DNA of 64,000 nucleotides from positions 617,967-681,966 of the forward strand of contig NC_051091.1 in assembly GCF_901709675.1 (NCBI RefSeq), in the 5' to 3' direction. This DNA is from Syngnathus acus (lineage: Eukaryota; Chordata; Actinopteri; Syngnathiformes; Syngnathidae). Both the position numbers and the translations under genes were made by a program. Positions 26,001 to 38,030 of this stretch are shown one piece after another; the stretch's first letter is position 1, and the number at the start of each line of letters is the position of its first letter. Under the pieces are notes generated by a model. That model was not told the DNA's origin, ran no database searches, and saw only the letters and a program-made list of their open reading frames with translations.

Positions 26001-27822
26001 GAAAAAGAAATGACAGTTTGAAATGGACGGGGGAAAAAAAGAAACCGATTCAAATTGAGTGGGGGAAAAATACACATTGCCATGTCGTTGGCATATTTAG
26101 CAAAGAGTATTTGCCTTTTGGAACACATCACTTTCACGAAGCGCTTTCCCAGTCTACTCGATTCCCCAAATGGCTAAATATGGTACAGTCCAACCTATTT
26201 CATCTGAAATGTTTTGTAACATGAAGACAGCATTGACTAACTTGGCTTGCATGGGATGGGCTGCAACGGCAAGCTTATCTGTGGCTCAGAGGGCACTGAA
26301 AGGTTCTGGGCATTGGGGTGGAAAGCGGGGATCATCACGTAGGGCATGTTGACCTGCTGGGGGAAGGGAGGGAGGACAAATTCAACTTACAATGTCACAA
26401 GAGAAATCACTACAAATGGAAAGAAAGTCTGGTTGAAATGGCCAATGAGTCCAATGCACCAACAATTTTGAACATGGGAAGGAAAGTTTCCAAATTCAGC
26501 TGACCTGAATCTGCTGCTGAAGAAGGTTGATCTTGTGCTGCTGCTGGATCAGCTGCTGTTGTTGTTTAGCAATCTGAGACACAATCCACGTGATTGAAAC
26601 ACACATACGTATGCCATTGTATGTGCTATGCAGGATCAGGATAGTGTGCCAATAAGTATCCCTACCTGTTCTTGCTGTTGCCGAGCCAGCTCCATTTGCT
26701 GCTGCTGTTTTTCCAGAAGCAAGGCAGCCATGTTCCTCTGCTCAGAGTGGGCACCCAGGAGTTGTTCCCTCAGTCCACTCAGCTGGTTGATCATCATCAA
26801 CAACTGAAGTTCCTTCTCCGCCAGAGACTCTGGGTTTCCTGCTGGTTGATTCAAGCAAAACAGGTCAGGTCGGGTCGGGTCGGGAGCTCATTTACCTTTC
26901 TGGACCTGGGTTAGACATGTCTGCACACAACTGACACAAACTGGATAGAATCACTCGTGGACTGATTTGTGTCTGATCAAATTGCTTAGTGGGGACAAAG
27001 AGCTTGAAAGAGTTTGGACCCACCTTCCTTGGATTGTCCTTTTGGCGGATCCTGCATCTTGACTGTCACCGGGCTTTGTATGTGTGGCAACTCCTTACCC
27101 GGAGAATCCTCCTGACAAGAGGCCACACGCGCACATCTTCATTCAACAAACACAGAGTCCATTTGCTCAATATAGTAAATCAACGTTTTGTGCTGTTTTG
27201 AAAGAAATTGCCTGGTGTGTTAGTCCCGACAACTTAGCTCCAGCCTTGCCCTAGCCTAGTGGGTGTGACTGACATTTGCCATTTGTATTGCATGGGTGTG
27301 TGTCTACAACGGATTGCGCTCCACGTAGTAAGTATTCCGCCTAGCGACAAGTGGCTGTGTATACAGTAAGTGCAATGTTGCTTGGTCAAACAATCGGAGC
27401 AAATTTGTGCCTGCTCAACACTTAACATTTCCAGCCGTGTTCCATGAATGAACTTGTTGACTTTATACCACAAAGCGACACTACAAGTTGCTTCAAAATC
27501 AACTTTCATACAAACGTGCTATCAATTGAACATTTTGCTACGCCTCCAAATATTGCTCAATGAAATTGCCAATATGCATTCAAGTTTGTCTTTGCTTACT
27601 TACCAAAGGCGAACAGGAGAGCGGCGGCGTAAGCTGACGGGCCACCAGAGGCTGATTCCCCAGCAGCCAGTCGCGAGAGGGAGACATCTTGAGAGTAGCT
27701 TGGGTGTTGGCAAGCCCGCTTTCTCTGGCAATCTCCTCTTGTTCCACTTTGACACACGTCATGCTGCCGTCCACATCGGAGAGGAGGCGCAGCGCTAGCG
27801 CTGGAGGGCTGGGCTCAACCAT
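22790..27822 (-). CDS. sox13: SoxD-family transcription factor SOX13
   Basis: A nuclear HMG-box DNA-binding protein that dimerises through a coiled coil. Twelve coding exons: 27604-27822, 27024-27111, 26666-26838, 26505-26573, 26242-26356, 25934-25998, 25239-25389, 25018-25133 (weak donor), 24194-24290, 23916-24026, 23613-23829 and 22790-23087. They sum to 572 residues with matching phases. Start MVEPSPP aligns with the vertebrate N-terminus ([10 protein letters not shown] matches a conserved block). Seen in order: leucine-zipper/Q-rich coiled coil about 108-183 ([30 protein letters not shown]), [19 protein letters not shown], the PLNL motif near 248-251, [14 protein letters not shown], and the HMG box 366-444 ([18 protein letters not shown] to DYKYKPRPK), split by an intron after KILG as in SoxD genes. 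The C-terminal exon has a (GGC)n glycine run, and the tail YSEGEE to LLLLTD resembles the SOX13 end. Human SOX13 is about 622 residues. Confidence 0.95.
23010..23036 (-). repeat. sox13: (GCC/GGC)n glycine-codon run in sox13 last exon
   Basis: On the minus strand an uninterrupted GGC run codes for about nine glycines after ALYPA. Purity of the triplet suggests length polymorphism. Confidence 0.85.
24719..24740. repeat. (CA)n microsatellite in sox13 intron
   Basis: About 11 CA units, followed near 24796-24838 by imperfect CCACG and CCAGC repeats. Confidence 0.85.
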
Positions 27823-28569
27823 TCCTTTCAGACAATAATAACACATCATTAACTGTCACACTTGGGACTGAATGGCCTTATGAGTCATTGATGCGCTTCG
27901 TTTTCCTTGATCACATCTTGACAAATACATTTGACACCTGGGAACCTTTGCTCATTGTGTTCATTTCGAGATCAGTTTCACCTCGAGTGACAGACCGGCG
28001 ACTCCAAGCACGTGTTTGGAAGAACATCGCTATTTTATCGCAACTCACTGTTGAAGTCCCGGTTGAGGGTTAATTGACGGTTTGGTTGCAAAAATACCGA
28101 AAGCCTATTGTTTGCGTGATAATATGAGGCAAAAGAGAAGAGAACACACCTCAGTGTAGCTAGGCCTTGCAATCAACCATTGTGAGAGTGAGAACATTTG
28201 AACCAACCGGTGTGTCCATTTATGGCCATATGTTTACAATTGCCACTTCTGCAACTGGGTGAAAGAAAGAACAGAGCAGACAGCAGAACAAAACAAACTG
28301 AACACACAAGGGCAAAAAGTGCACATATATATAAAGAGGCAGAAAAAAAGCCATTGTTGGAGCTGCGGAACAAAGGAAGCAAGGACAATGAGGGAGAGAC
28401 AGACAAAAGCCGCCGGCCGTAGGAAACGGGCCGGATAACAATGCCAGCGGAATGTGCCGACCGACTTGGGAACACGGCGAAAAATGCAAAGCGTTCTGCA
28501 GAAACACAATGATGATTGGAGCCCCTCCTTCTCCAAAACACCATTGTGAATTTCAACAAAGCCACCTGT

Positions 28570-28773
<204 letters not shown>

Positions 28774-29831
28774 ATTTCAGACTAGTATAAATATACACTA
28801 ACTATTCTTTGTCAACAATATGATATGAACTAAAGCAGCACATATAGCACATCGATTACTCTTGAGTGGTTTCCTTTTATTGATGAGAACTTCAAAATGA
28901 GTTTATTACTGAAAGCCAAGAGCTGCATAAGTTTGAGATAAAAAAAAAAAAAGAATCGTCAGAATGAATCTTTCTTCACACAAATGATAAATGATAATAA
29001 AAGGGATCTGTCCTCAAAGAGCCATCTCTTTCCTGACATTTTTATCCGGTTGGCTTATATTCAAGTGCGCCTTATAGTCCAGAAAAGACGGTGTGTGTGC
29101 TGTTACTTTTACTTTTGAATGGTGTAAAAGTCCCACTATCTTGTCTATTCAATCATTTCTTGAAAGCACACAAAAGGAAAAAATGTTTTCTGGAATGTTT
29201 GTACAAATTGTAGAATGGACTGGACTCTCAGCAATTACAGCATACGTCTTATTGTTTGTCTGTCATCCTGTTAGCCGCATTACTTCAAAAAGTCGCTTCA
29301 CCGACCGTAATTGTTCCAAACGTGAAAATTGAGTATCAGTATGCGTAGCATATCTGTGTGTGTGTGAGTTCTGAAACTAAACCATGAAATCATTCAAGCA
29401 ACAAAAGCTTGACAGAACAATAAAAAGAGCCGCAGGTTGAGCAAACTACAGATGCACCTGCGTGTCTACTCTGGTTGGAAGCATTGTTCTCGCTAAGTAA
29501 AGAGCGTTGACGATGAAAACAATGTTTAGCCAAGAAATACACGCCAGCCTTTTGTGCTTAAGCTGATGTATTGATTGTGCAATTTGGTGAATGAACGGCG
29601 TGCTATCACACAGTGTGCTTTGTCCAACGCTGATACTAGTTATTCCTGGGTCTTCACAAAGTCTGATGAGTAGAGCTGTCACACGTGGTGTTCACACGCT
29701 CCCCGAGAGAGCCAGCGAGCCACTGTGTCATCCGGCGACGCAATGCTATGCGCACAATTTCACTTGTTGACAGCCAGGAATGTGTCAAGGTGAATTTGTA
29801 AAACAAGACCTTCAACTGCAACAATGCAAGC

Positions 29832-30097
<266 letters not shown>

Positions 30098-31282
30098 TAG
30101 ATACATAGATATCTGCAGCTGAGCACACCCGAGTGGAACCTGATCTTGACATCTGTATACAGTGCGTTAGGCACCATTATAAATAGAGTTGCTATCTTAC
30201 ACCTTTCATTTTGATTGAACATCATTTGCTGTTTTTCACTTTGCACTGACACAAACGAGATGTTGAGCTCTAAGCGGACTTCTAAAAGCTACTCTGAGCA
30301 TTGTCTTATCAAGAAGAAATACACCAATGCCAAAGGACAGTGAGCAATATGAGCTGAATGGATCCAATCAAGTTGCGATATTGTGCAAAACAAGAAATAT
30401 AAAGCAATTTACTTTGGCCAGTAGGCGGGGGACACCCTCAATTGATTCATTGGAATTCCACGCGACTTTATTTCATATGGTTTCATATTCCATTGTGTGT
30501 TGTCCATACTGTTTCATATTACATACATATGTTGCCCATTGCAGTCTGGCAGTCCTGAAAGGGGGACCCTCTCACATTTTGCCAAACTAGCTTTTCATTT
30601 GATGTGCTTCCATTTTCCCCAAAATGCCAATCCCAATGTGGCAGCGCACCAAATGGTCCAGGGTTGCGGAGCTGATGGCCTCTGGAGTTAACACTTGTTT
30701 TTCATCTCACTCAGACACATCCACTAAGCACAACAAAGACATGCAGTCATTAAGGCTTTAAGTCGAAGGCACCACAAGGAAGTGACGCTGATATAAATAA
30801 ACAGCTTAGTGTGGAAACATACACAGTATCAGATTTAAAGTTTTCAAAAGCTTGTTGTTGGGCTTCAGATGAACTGGGGATGGAACCAGCATACCCCAAA
30901 GCAAAATCCAGCCATTGCTTTGAGCATTGAAAGCATCCTCTCGTGAAACACTTTTACAAGTTACAAGTCGGAACACGTCAAACCCCCCCATGGCAGTTGC
31001 CCTTCCTTTCTTGTACATCGACCGTCTCCGCACGCAGCCATGCAACTTGTTGTTGGAATTACATTGTCTCTTCTCAAGTGCCTGAGGCGGAAAAGCACAA
31101 TGGAAAGAAAGTGAGAGAGAGCCAAGTGGCAGATTTAACTAACTGTTGATGCGGTAGCTAGGTAGGTGCACGTGGTAGTAAACAAACACAATTATAGGCT
31201 GCGGCCTTTCACAGACTTCTGGACCAATTTGCTTTTGAGTGAAACGACAAAAACGTCCACAGTCACTGCCCGAAGTCAGCTG

Positions 31283-31401
31283 GGATGGATGGATGGATGG
31301 ATGGATGGATGGATGGATGGATGGATGGATGGATGGATGGATGGATGGATGGATGGAGGGAGGGAGGGAGGGAGGGAGGGAGGGAGGGAGGGACGGACGG
31401 A
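31283..31401. repeat. (GGAT)n-(GGGA)n compound microsatellite
   Basis: About 18 GGAT units change to about 10 GGGA units and end in GGAC. Confidence 0.97.
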
Positions 31402-32488
31402 TGTTGGACAATGGTGAGTAAATAGCTCGCTCGCTCGCCCGCCCGCACGCCCAGTCTTCTTGCGTTAGTGGCCGGGCCTCATTAGAGAAGGAGCTCTCCA
31501 GGCTGGAGACACAAAAGCCTCCCACTCTTCACCCTTCCATTCCCCCTCTTCCTCTGTTCTCCTGGCCTTTTGATGTCAAGGGTACTGAAACATTGAGGAC
31601 AATCCAAAGAATCAAGTCATCAAGAACAGATGCTCACTATTTAAATTTGTGTACGTGGAGAAAATATCAAACCTTGATAATCCGCCTGGATCAAACAAAA
31701 ACTAGTGATGGCAACTTCCCTCATCGGGTCCAGGTGCTACCTACCCAAATAATAATCATTATCATTCAGCTCAATCTTGGCACGGTTGCGGGAGCCTTTG
31801 GCCGAGGGCCCCGTCCGTCCCTCCGTCCGTCCCTCCACACCAGAGACGGAGGAAAAGCCGCTACCATCTTTGCTTGGCCCGTCCTTTTTTCAAAACTTCT
31901 CATCCTCCAGCTTCTGGGCATCCGTCCGAAAAATCATTCTAATTACGTCAATATGTCCATCAAACGCGGTAGAGGAACATTTTGTTAAAAAGAGCCTAGT
32001 TGGATGTCTCGCTGAAAAGGAGACCGTATACTGTGTACAGTCAAAATAGGCCCCTTCCTCCATCATTGAGACATCATCAGTCTTTTTTTCGGAGGCATAG
32101 GTTCGTTCTTTCTCTCCCTGAAGCCCCTCCAAACACACATTCACACACACTGTCCATAAAACAGGTCGTCTATTGTGATAGCTAGCAAGACGTTACTGTG
32201 GCATTTATAGAAGAAGGGTTGAGGAGGAAGACGGGAAGGAGGGAGGGAGGAGACAAAACACGCTCCCAATAAAGAGAAAGGGAAGAAAGGATGTGTATGA
32301 AGGCCACTTTTTTTTTAACTTACTTTACAAAAGGCGCCTCCCCCCCACCCTTCCCACCCACCCTTTCCACGCTGGGCTCCTTGAGGGTAGCACACACAAA
32401 GAAAGCCTGACTCTCACAATGTGCTCCCTTCTTTAGCCCGGCACACTTTATATCCTCACTACATTCACCCTTTCTTCTGAAGAGCAGC

Positions 32489-32654
<166 letters not shown>

Positions 32655-34930
32655 CATTTTATGGCATTCCAAATAAGTGTGGTGGGGGTCTGTGTTTGTT
32701 GAGGGTCTTACGGGGCAAGGAGCCAAGGCTGTTACTATGGAAACGCCTTTGAGCACAACAGGTGATTCAACTGCGGCGGGCCTGTTCATCTCCACGGTGA
32801 GAAGCGACAGGAGGCCATTAGTCTTTGTGTGCGGGTTCATATAACTATATATATATATATATATGTGCTGCAAACAACTTTGTGGCACAGTTCTTAACCA
32901 GCGCCAATAAGCCAGAGATCATGCCTGAAGTTGCTCACTGAGCACCTTAATGGCACACGCTTTGCTTTGCACACATGCTGTGCCCACAGACTCACATAGA
33001 CTGAAATAGGTTAGGCATCTTCAATCCCACATTTAGGATTAGGATGAACATTTGACTTGACGACGGCAGTTCTTTTGCAAGCGTTATTAACAGGGACAAA
33101 GTGCTTCAATTAAATGAGATTGAGAATTCAAATGTATGCATCCGATATGGGTCCAAACTAAATAGTGGGAAGAGCTTGTTCATTTTAGGTTTCTTTGTCT
33201 TCTTTACGGCAGCACATTTGTAATATTTGATCGATTTGAAATAATTGAATGTCTGGCTTTTTTCAATGTTTTGGCCAACATTTGGTGTGCTTTATTAAAT
33301 GTTTTGGGCAACATTTGGTGTACATCAAGCACTATAAGTCTTCTGCAGTTACTATTTTTAAATCTCCAAAAACTGCAGTCGTTGAACCAATGTACGTATT
33401 AGTATTAGCGGCTCTTATTTACGCTATCACGTTGACTGTTTTTTTTTTTTTAAACTAGCCTCATGCATGAGCTAGAAATGTCATTTCTAGTATATGCCGC
33501 CAAATGGATATTTGGGTATTTGGTTATTACCCATCTCTGCTCATCAAGGGAATGCAGGTGTACCTAATGCTACGGCCACTGAGCGTTTGGAGCCCATAAA
33601 CGTGCGCAGACATGTCTATGATACAAATAATAGAAGCGAATCCAGCGATGAGCATTTTTGGAAGTGCGTCAGAAGAGAAAGCAGTTAAGCTTCATTAAGA
33701 AACAACTGCAACCGCTCCCAACAAAAGTTTTCTTTTCAATACTGTTTCATGAAACACACCTTAGTCCTGTAGAAGCTTGTAGTTTGACCATGCACACTTG
33801 CACACCGTCATGCTCACTAGCAATTATGCAAAGAGCAAAATCAGTGGCTGCTTTTGCATCGGATTGCAAAAACAAGATAAGGGGGTTGACGTTTTTTTCA
33901 GTCAATGTGGATCAAGTTGTCAAATGTCACCGTGCTGATCACTCAGTCAAGCACTTAAGTTGGAACGTCCACATTCCTTATGATTCTTTCAAAGAGACAA
34001 TGCCGCCAGCCAGAGGCTTTTATTTAAAGAGATCACAAGGTTTCCGCGCAAAAGGCATTGTTCTGTTTGATTGGCTGGGCCGGCCGGCCGGCCGGCCTCA
34101 CACTGTTCTAAAGGACTAAGCCAGACACGCACACACGGACACATAATTATACTCTATTGTGGTGTTCTCTGTGGACTCCTGGTTCAATAGGATTCAGAGA
34201 ACAATGTCCAAAGGATATAGGAGGTCAGGATGAGAGATGAGGGGGAAAAAAAAAAGACTTTTGTCTGCTCTACTGCCATCATGGCGGTGTTCAGTGTATC
34301 GCAAATGGTACATACACTACGCATACATATATCTTTGTACACACACTGCATGCAGGCTCAAAGTTTTGGAAAAGAGTGTCAATAAATTCTAACACAACAC
34401 AATGAATTGATTGGGGCTGGCGATTTAAAAGTGTTGTTAAATTTCATGATGGATTGGTCACTTGCACGATGATGACGTCGTTCACCCACTGCATCACGCT
34501 TTTATTTTGTCATCACTGAAGCCCAGCAATTGAGTAAGTGGTGAGACACAAGTGGATGTTCCGTTATGAAGCCAGGCATGCTAGTTAGTGTTTGTCTCTC
34601 TTACTGCTACCGTATATTAATCCTCCAGTTCAATGTAGCGCAAATAGCGTTAGCCTGTGAATGACATTGAGGAGCAGTGGATTTGTTCGCAAACAGATCT
34701 TCTTTCATTCCCTCGTCTTTTTTCGCCAATTAAACAACCCCCTCGCCCATATTTTCACTCAAGCAATTAATGAGCGTGTATGGGTGGTAAAGAGGCGGGG
34801 CGGGGGGGCTATTAGTCGGTTACCTTTCAACCAGTTTGAACCCGTCCACCTGAGAAGACGAAACTTCATAATGCACCGGGTCAGAGGTCAAGGGTGAAAT
34901 ACCTACCTCTTCTTTGGTCATTTTGTGTGT

Positions 34931-35003
<73 letters not shown>

Positions 35004-35005
35004 AA
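34931..35005. repeat. (GAAA)n microsatellite
   Basis: About 18 perfect units; all-purine strand. Confidence 0.97.
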
Positions 35006-35228
35006 CAATCGCCAGCAATTTGCGGATTGATTATGAAATATCAAAAGCTACGACAAAACTGCTTCATGCTCTCAAATTCTCAAAGCAAAGTGTCAATACT
35101 TTTGATAGCCAGTCATTCAAGGTAATGAAGCGCATTATCAGTGAAAGTACTCATGGATTGTCTAAATGTGTTTTTTTTTTTTTTTAATAGACGCATCATG
35201 CCTAAAACGTCGAGGCAGTGCTTAGTAG

Positions 35229-35456
35229 TTGTTCAGGTTCAGAAGTAGACATAATGGACAAACATGCGGAGCTATTTTAGATGCATTTTGTGATTTTTAT
35301 GCAAAAACAATGACTAGTTTCGGCAACACAACAAACATGATGAAACACCTCCGGTTAAACCACAACACACAATGCAAGACATTTATGATGAAGCAGAGTC
35401 ACAGAGAGAAAATGGAGGTACTACGCTCCAGGCATCCACTACCCAGGTATACATGA
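35229..35456 (+). pseudogene. Decayed zf-BED (hAT/ZBED transposase-type) fragment
   Basis: The frame reads FCDFYAKT, then SFGNTTNMMKHLRLNH. The NTTNMMKHLxxNH text is the second half of a BED zinc finger (T-N-x-x-x-H-L-x(3)-H) as found in hAT transposases and domesticated ZBED proteins. The expected CxxC appears as C-D-F-Y, so one zinc ligand is lost. Upstream the other frames have stops. No catalytic hAT domain follows, so this is a transposon fossil rather than a gene. Confidence 0.55.
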
Positions 35457-35692
35457 AGAAAATGGGAAGCTTTACAGCGGCTCTTCTTGTTCTTTGAGTG
35501 TTCAAATTAGGAAATACACTTTTGAAACGAGTCAACAAATAGCTGTGTGCGCTCAGCTGGCTGTAATAACAGGCGTATCACAAGGGTAAAAACACCCTAG
35601 ATTTATTTTGGTACAGCTTCCGAAAGAATTGAAAAAGAAAAAAAAAAAAGGAATTTAACATGTCTATATTTGGCTGCTAATCAATTTAGGGT

Positions 35693-35768
35693 GCCCAGAG
35701 TCAGCTGGGCTAGGCACCAGTATAGCCGAGACCGTAAAGCGGTTCAGATTATGGATCCATGGATAACA
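35693..35768. repeat. 3' fragment of the common teleost repeat
   Basis: cagctgggctaggcacca followed by AGACCGTAAAGCGGTTCAGA and ATGGATCCATGG resembles the downstream end of the same repeat seen at 21590 and 60585 (the canonical text runs into ATGGATGG units). Confidence 0.5.
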
Positions 35769-36503
35769 TATCTAAAAAAAAAATCTTATTATTTGTAATC
35801 AGTCTGATCTGCTTCATCTGTTGAAGAAATATTAGACGGACTTGTGCAATTTTTGGGACATTTATGGACAGATGCCAACAACAATTAAATAAAAAGTAGT
35901 TATTTGAATTGAAATCATTGAATTTTAGATTTATTAAAATACATTATTAAAAACATGACAAAATTATTTTCCAACATGCTTTGCATATCAGTTATTACTG
36001 ATGACATTGCTGTTGTTGATAAATTAGGGGAAAAAACTTTTTGAAAAGCCAAAAAGTGGTTGGGGGGGCGATACATTTCTGGAAGAGGGGCACAGAATTT
36101 GTTGATACGCCCCTGAACCAGGGACTTGTGATATACGCCGATTATATGAAGCTGAACAAAGTTTATAAAACTATAAAAAAACCACACACAGTATGCGTAT
36201 AATAAGACAAGTATAATTTTTCAACTAAACTAAAGGAAACTAAGAAGTTTTTCAACGCAACTTGATTTGGGTGGACTTTGAAATCACTCATTTGCGTCTG
36301 CCAACATCATGATGATCATCATCATCCAAAATTCTAGATGGCCAAGTTGTCAGCCTCATATTTCTGCCAAATTCACAAGCAAAACTCAAATAGAATATCA
36401 TGCAAAAACAAAAAAACGTGCAAAGATGAAATTATATACATTATGACTATGATTTTAAGCCGATCATGTTAATTGATGTTTTTAACTGCTGTTTAAATCG
36501 GGG

Positions 36504-36524
36504 GGAGAGAGAGCGAGAGAGAGC

Positions 36525-36596
<72 letters not shown>
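36504..36596. repeat. (GA)n microsatellite
   Basis: About 90 bases of GA with a few GAGC interruptions at the left. Confidence 0.97.
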
Positions 36597-36599
<3 letters not shown>

Positions 36600-37020
36600 C
36601 TCACCCTCAGCGGGCAGGCAGGCAGGCAGTCCGTGTGCGTTGCAAACTCAAGCAAAAGTTCCGTAGAGCTCCTCTTCGTCTTTATTCGTTGGGTGGCAAG
36701 CTGATGAAACCAGCTTGGTTGTGTGTGGTTGTCGTCGGTGTCAAGCGAGCGAGCGAGCCGCGGGCACGGCACGACAGGAACGTGCGTAAATGTTGGCGGC
36801 GGCGCCGTCCTCCTCTGCTCTCCTCTGCTCTGCTCTGCTCTGCTCTCCTCTGCTTTGCTCTCCTCTCCTCCGCAGCCCAGCCAGCCAACCTGGCTTCGCA
36901 GCCAGTCAGTTCGCGACCGCCCACTGCTCACCTCCCACTTAAAGGGCGAGAGTGAGTCCGACTCCAAATTGAGGGGCTTGTGAGAAGAACCCAATTGGGG
37001 GCGGAGACATTGGAGGAAGG
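36600..37020 (-). promoter_or_regulatory. sox13: Candidate sox13 first noncoding exon and promoter
   Basis: A GC- and CpG-richer patch (ggcggcggcgccgtcc near 36796) in an AT-rich surround. On the minus strand a strong donor, GGGAG|GTGAGC, ends a possible noncoding exon at 36932. Repeats of CTCTG also occur (36812-36870). The link to sox13 is inference from position and orientation only; an enhancer or an unrelated start site is possible. Confidence 0.25.
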
Positions 37021-37159
37021 ATCGATATCAAGCATCGGTGGCTTCGGTTCACGTTTACACTTTAGTTTAGATGCCTCCGTAGAATTTGACTTATCATTGC
37101 GTTGCACCAACAACAGCTGCAAATGCTAGCGATTGTAAGTTGCTACCAGGTAATAATAC

Positions 37160-37361
37160 TTACCTACCTACTTACCTACCTACCTACCGACCGATCGACC
37201 TACCTACCTACCTACCTACCTACCTACCTACCTACCTACCTACCGACCGACCGACCGACCGACCTACCTACCTACCTACCTACCTACCTACCTACCTACC
37301 GACCGACCGACCGACCGACCGACCTACCTACCTACCTACCTACCTACCTACCTACCTACCT
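37160..37361. repeat. Alternating (CTAC)n / (CGAC)n block repeat
   Basis: Runs of CTAC alternate with runs of CGAC in about three cycles: CTAC, CGAC, CTAC, CGAC (37243-37263), CTAC, CGAC (37299-37323), CTAC. The last two cycles are nearly identical in length, pointing to block duplication. Confidence 0.95.
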
Positions 37362-37984
37362 GTCCGGCCGTCGGTGAAAGTTTTATATTTCATCTCAATA
37401 GGATTTTTTTCAAATCTGGAGGAGCGCTGGCCCAACCTGTTTACCGCCACTGTTTCAAACCGCCACACTCTCGCTAGAACATTTCATGAGGATTTAGAAG
37501 AATTACAAGACACTTCATGTCCATCCAATTTGGAATGACTGACTTTAAACCGGTTTGTTTCCACTTTCCACAAGCGTGTGTATCGATGGTATGGCAGTGT
37601 AAATACTTTCCAGTCACATAATCCAACTAGGAAACAATGTAAGCGATCAACAGAGTTGACAAAAGAATGTCACCAAAAAAAGGAGTTTTATTCAGCAATG
37701 CGTTTTTGTTCTTGTTGACAAAGGAGACAAGATTTGGGAAAATATTTTGGGGGGAAAATGTGTGTTTGTTATTTGAGCTGCAGCTCTGCTTACCCTTTGG
37801 CTTTGACATAGTATTGCTTCTGAGCAGTCCAGCATCCAGACTCCATCAATACCTTGTTGATGGAACCGAGCAGCCAATTTGTGAGCGCGGAAGCTATGGC
37901 CTTATTTCAAAACCGACCGCTCAGACACATTTGTTGAGATGGGAAGATAAAAGATGACAAGGTTGTTTGCTTTCGTTTCTTGAC

Positions 37985-38030
37985 GGCAGGGCAGGGCAGG
38001 GCAGGGCAGGGCAGGGCAGGGCAGGGCAGG
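37985..38030. repeat. (GGCAG)n pentanucleotide repeat
   Basis: About nine perfect GGCAG/GCAGG units. Confidence 0.95.

Noticed and set aside
29093-29332. 79-codon frame starting near the fish repeat fragment at 29067
   Set aside because: Not recognised as protein, and it overlaps interspersed repeat sequence.
33658-34119. 153-codon plus-strand frame
   Set aside because: No domain or family resemblance; the surrounding sequence looks like decayed repeat or intron.
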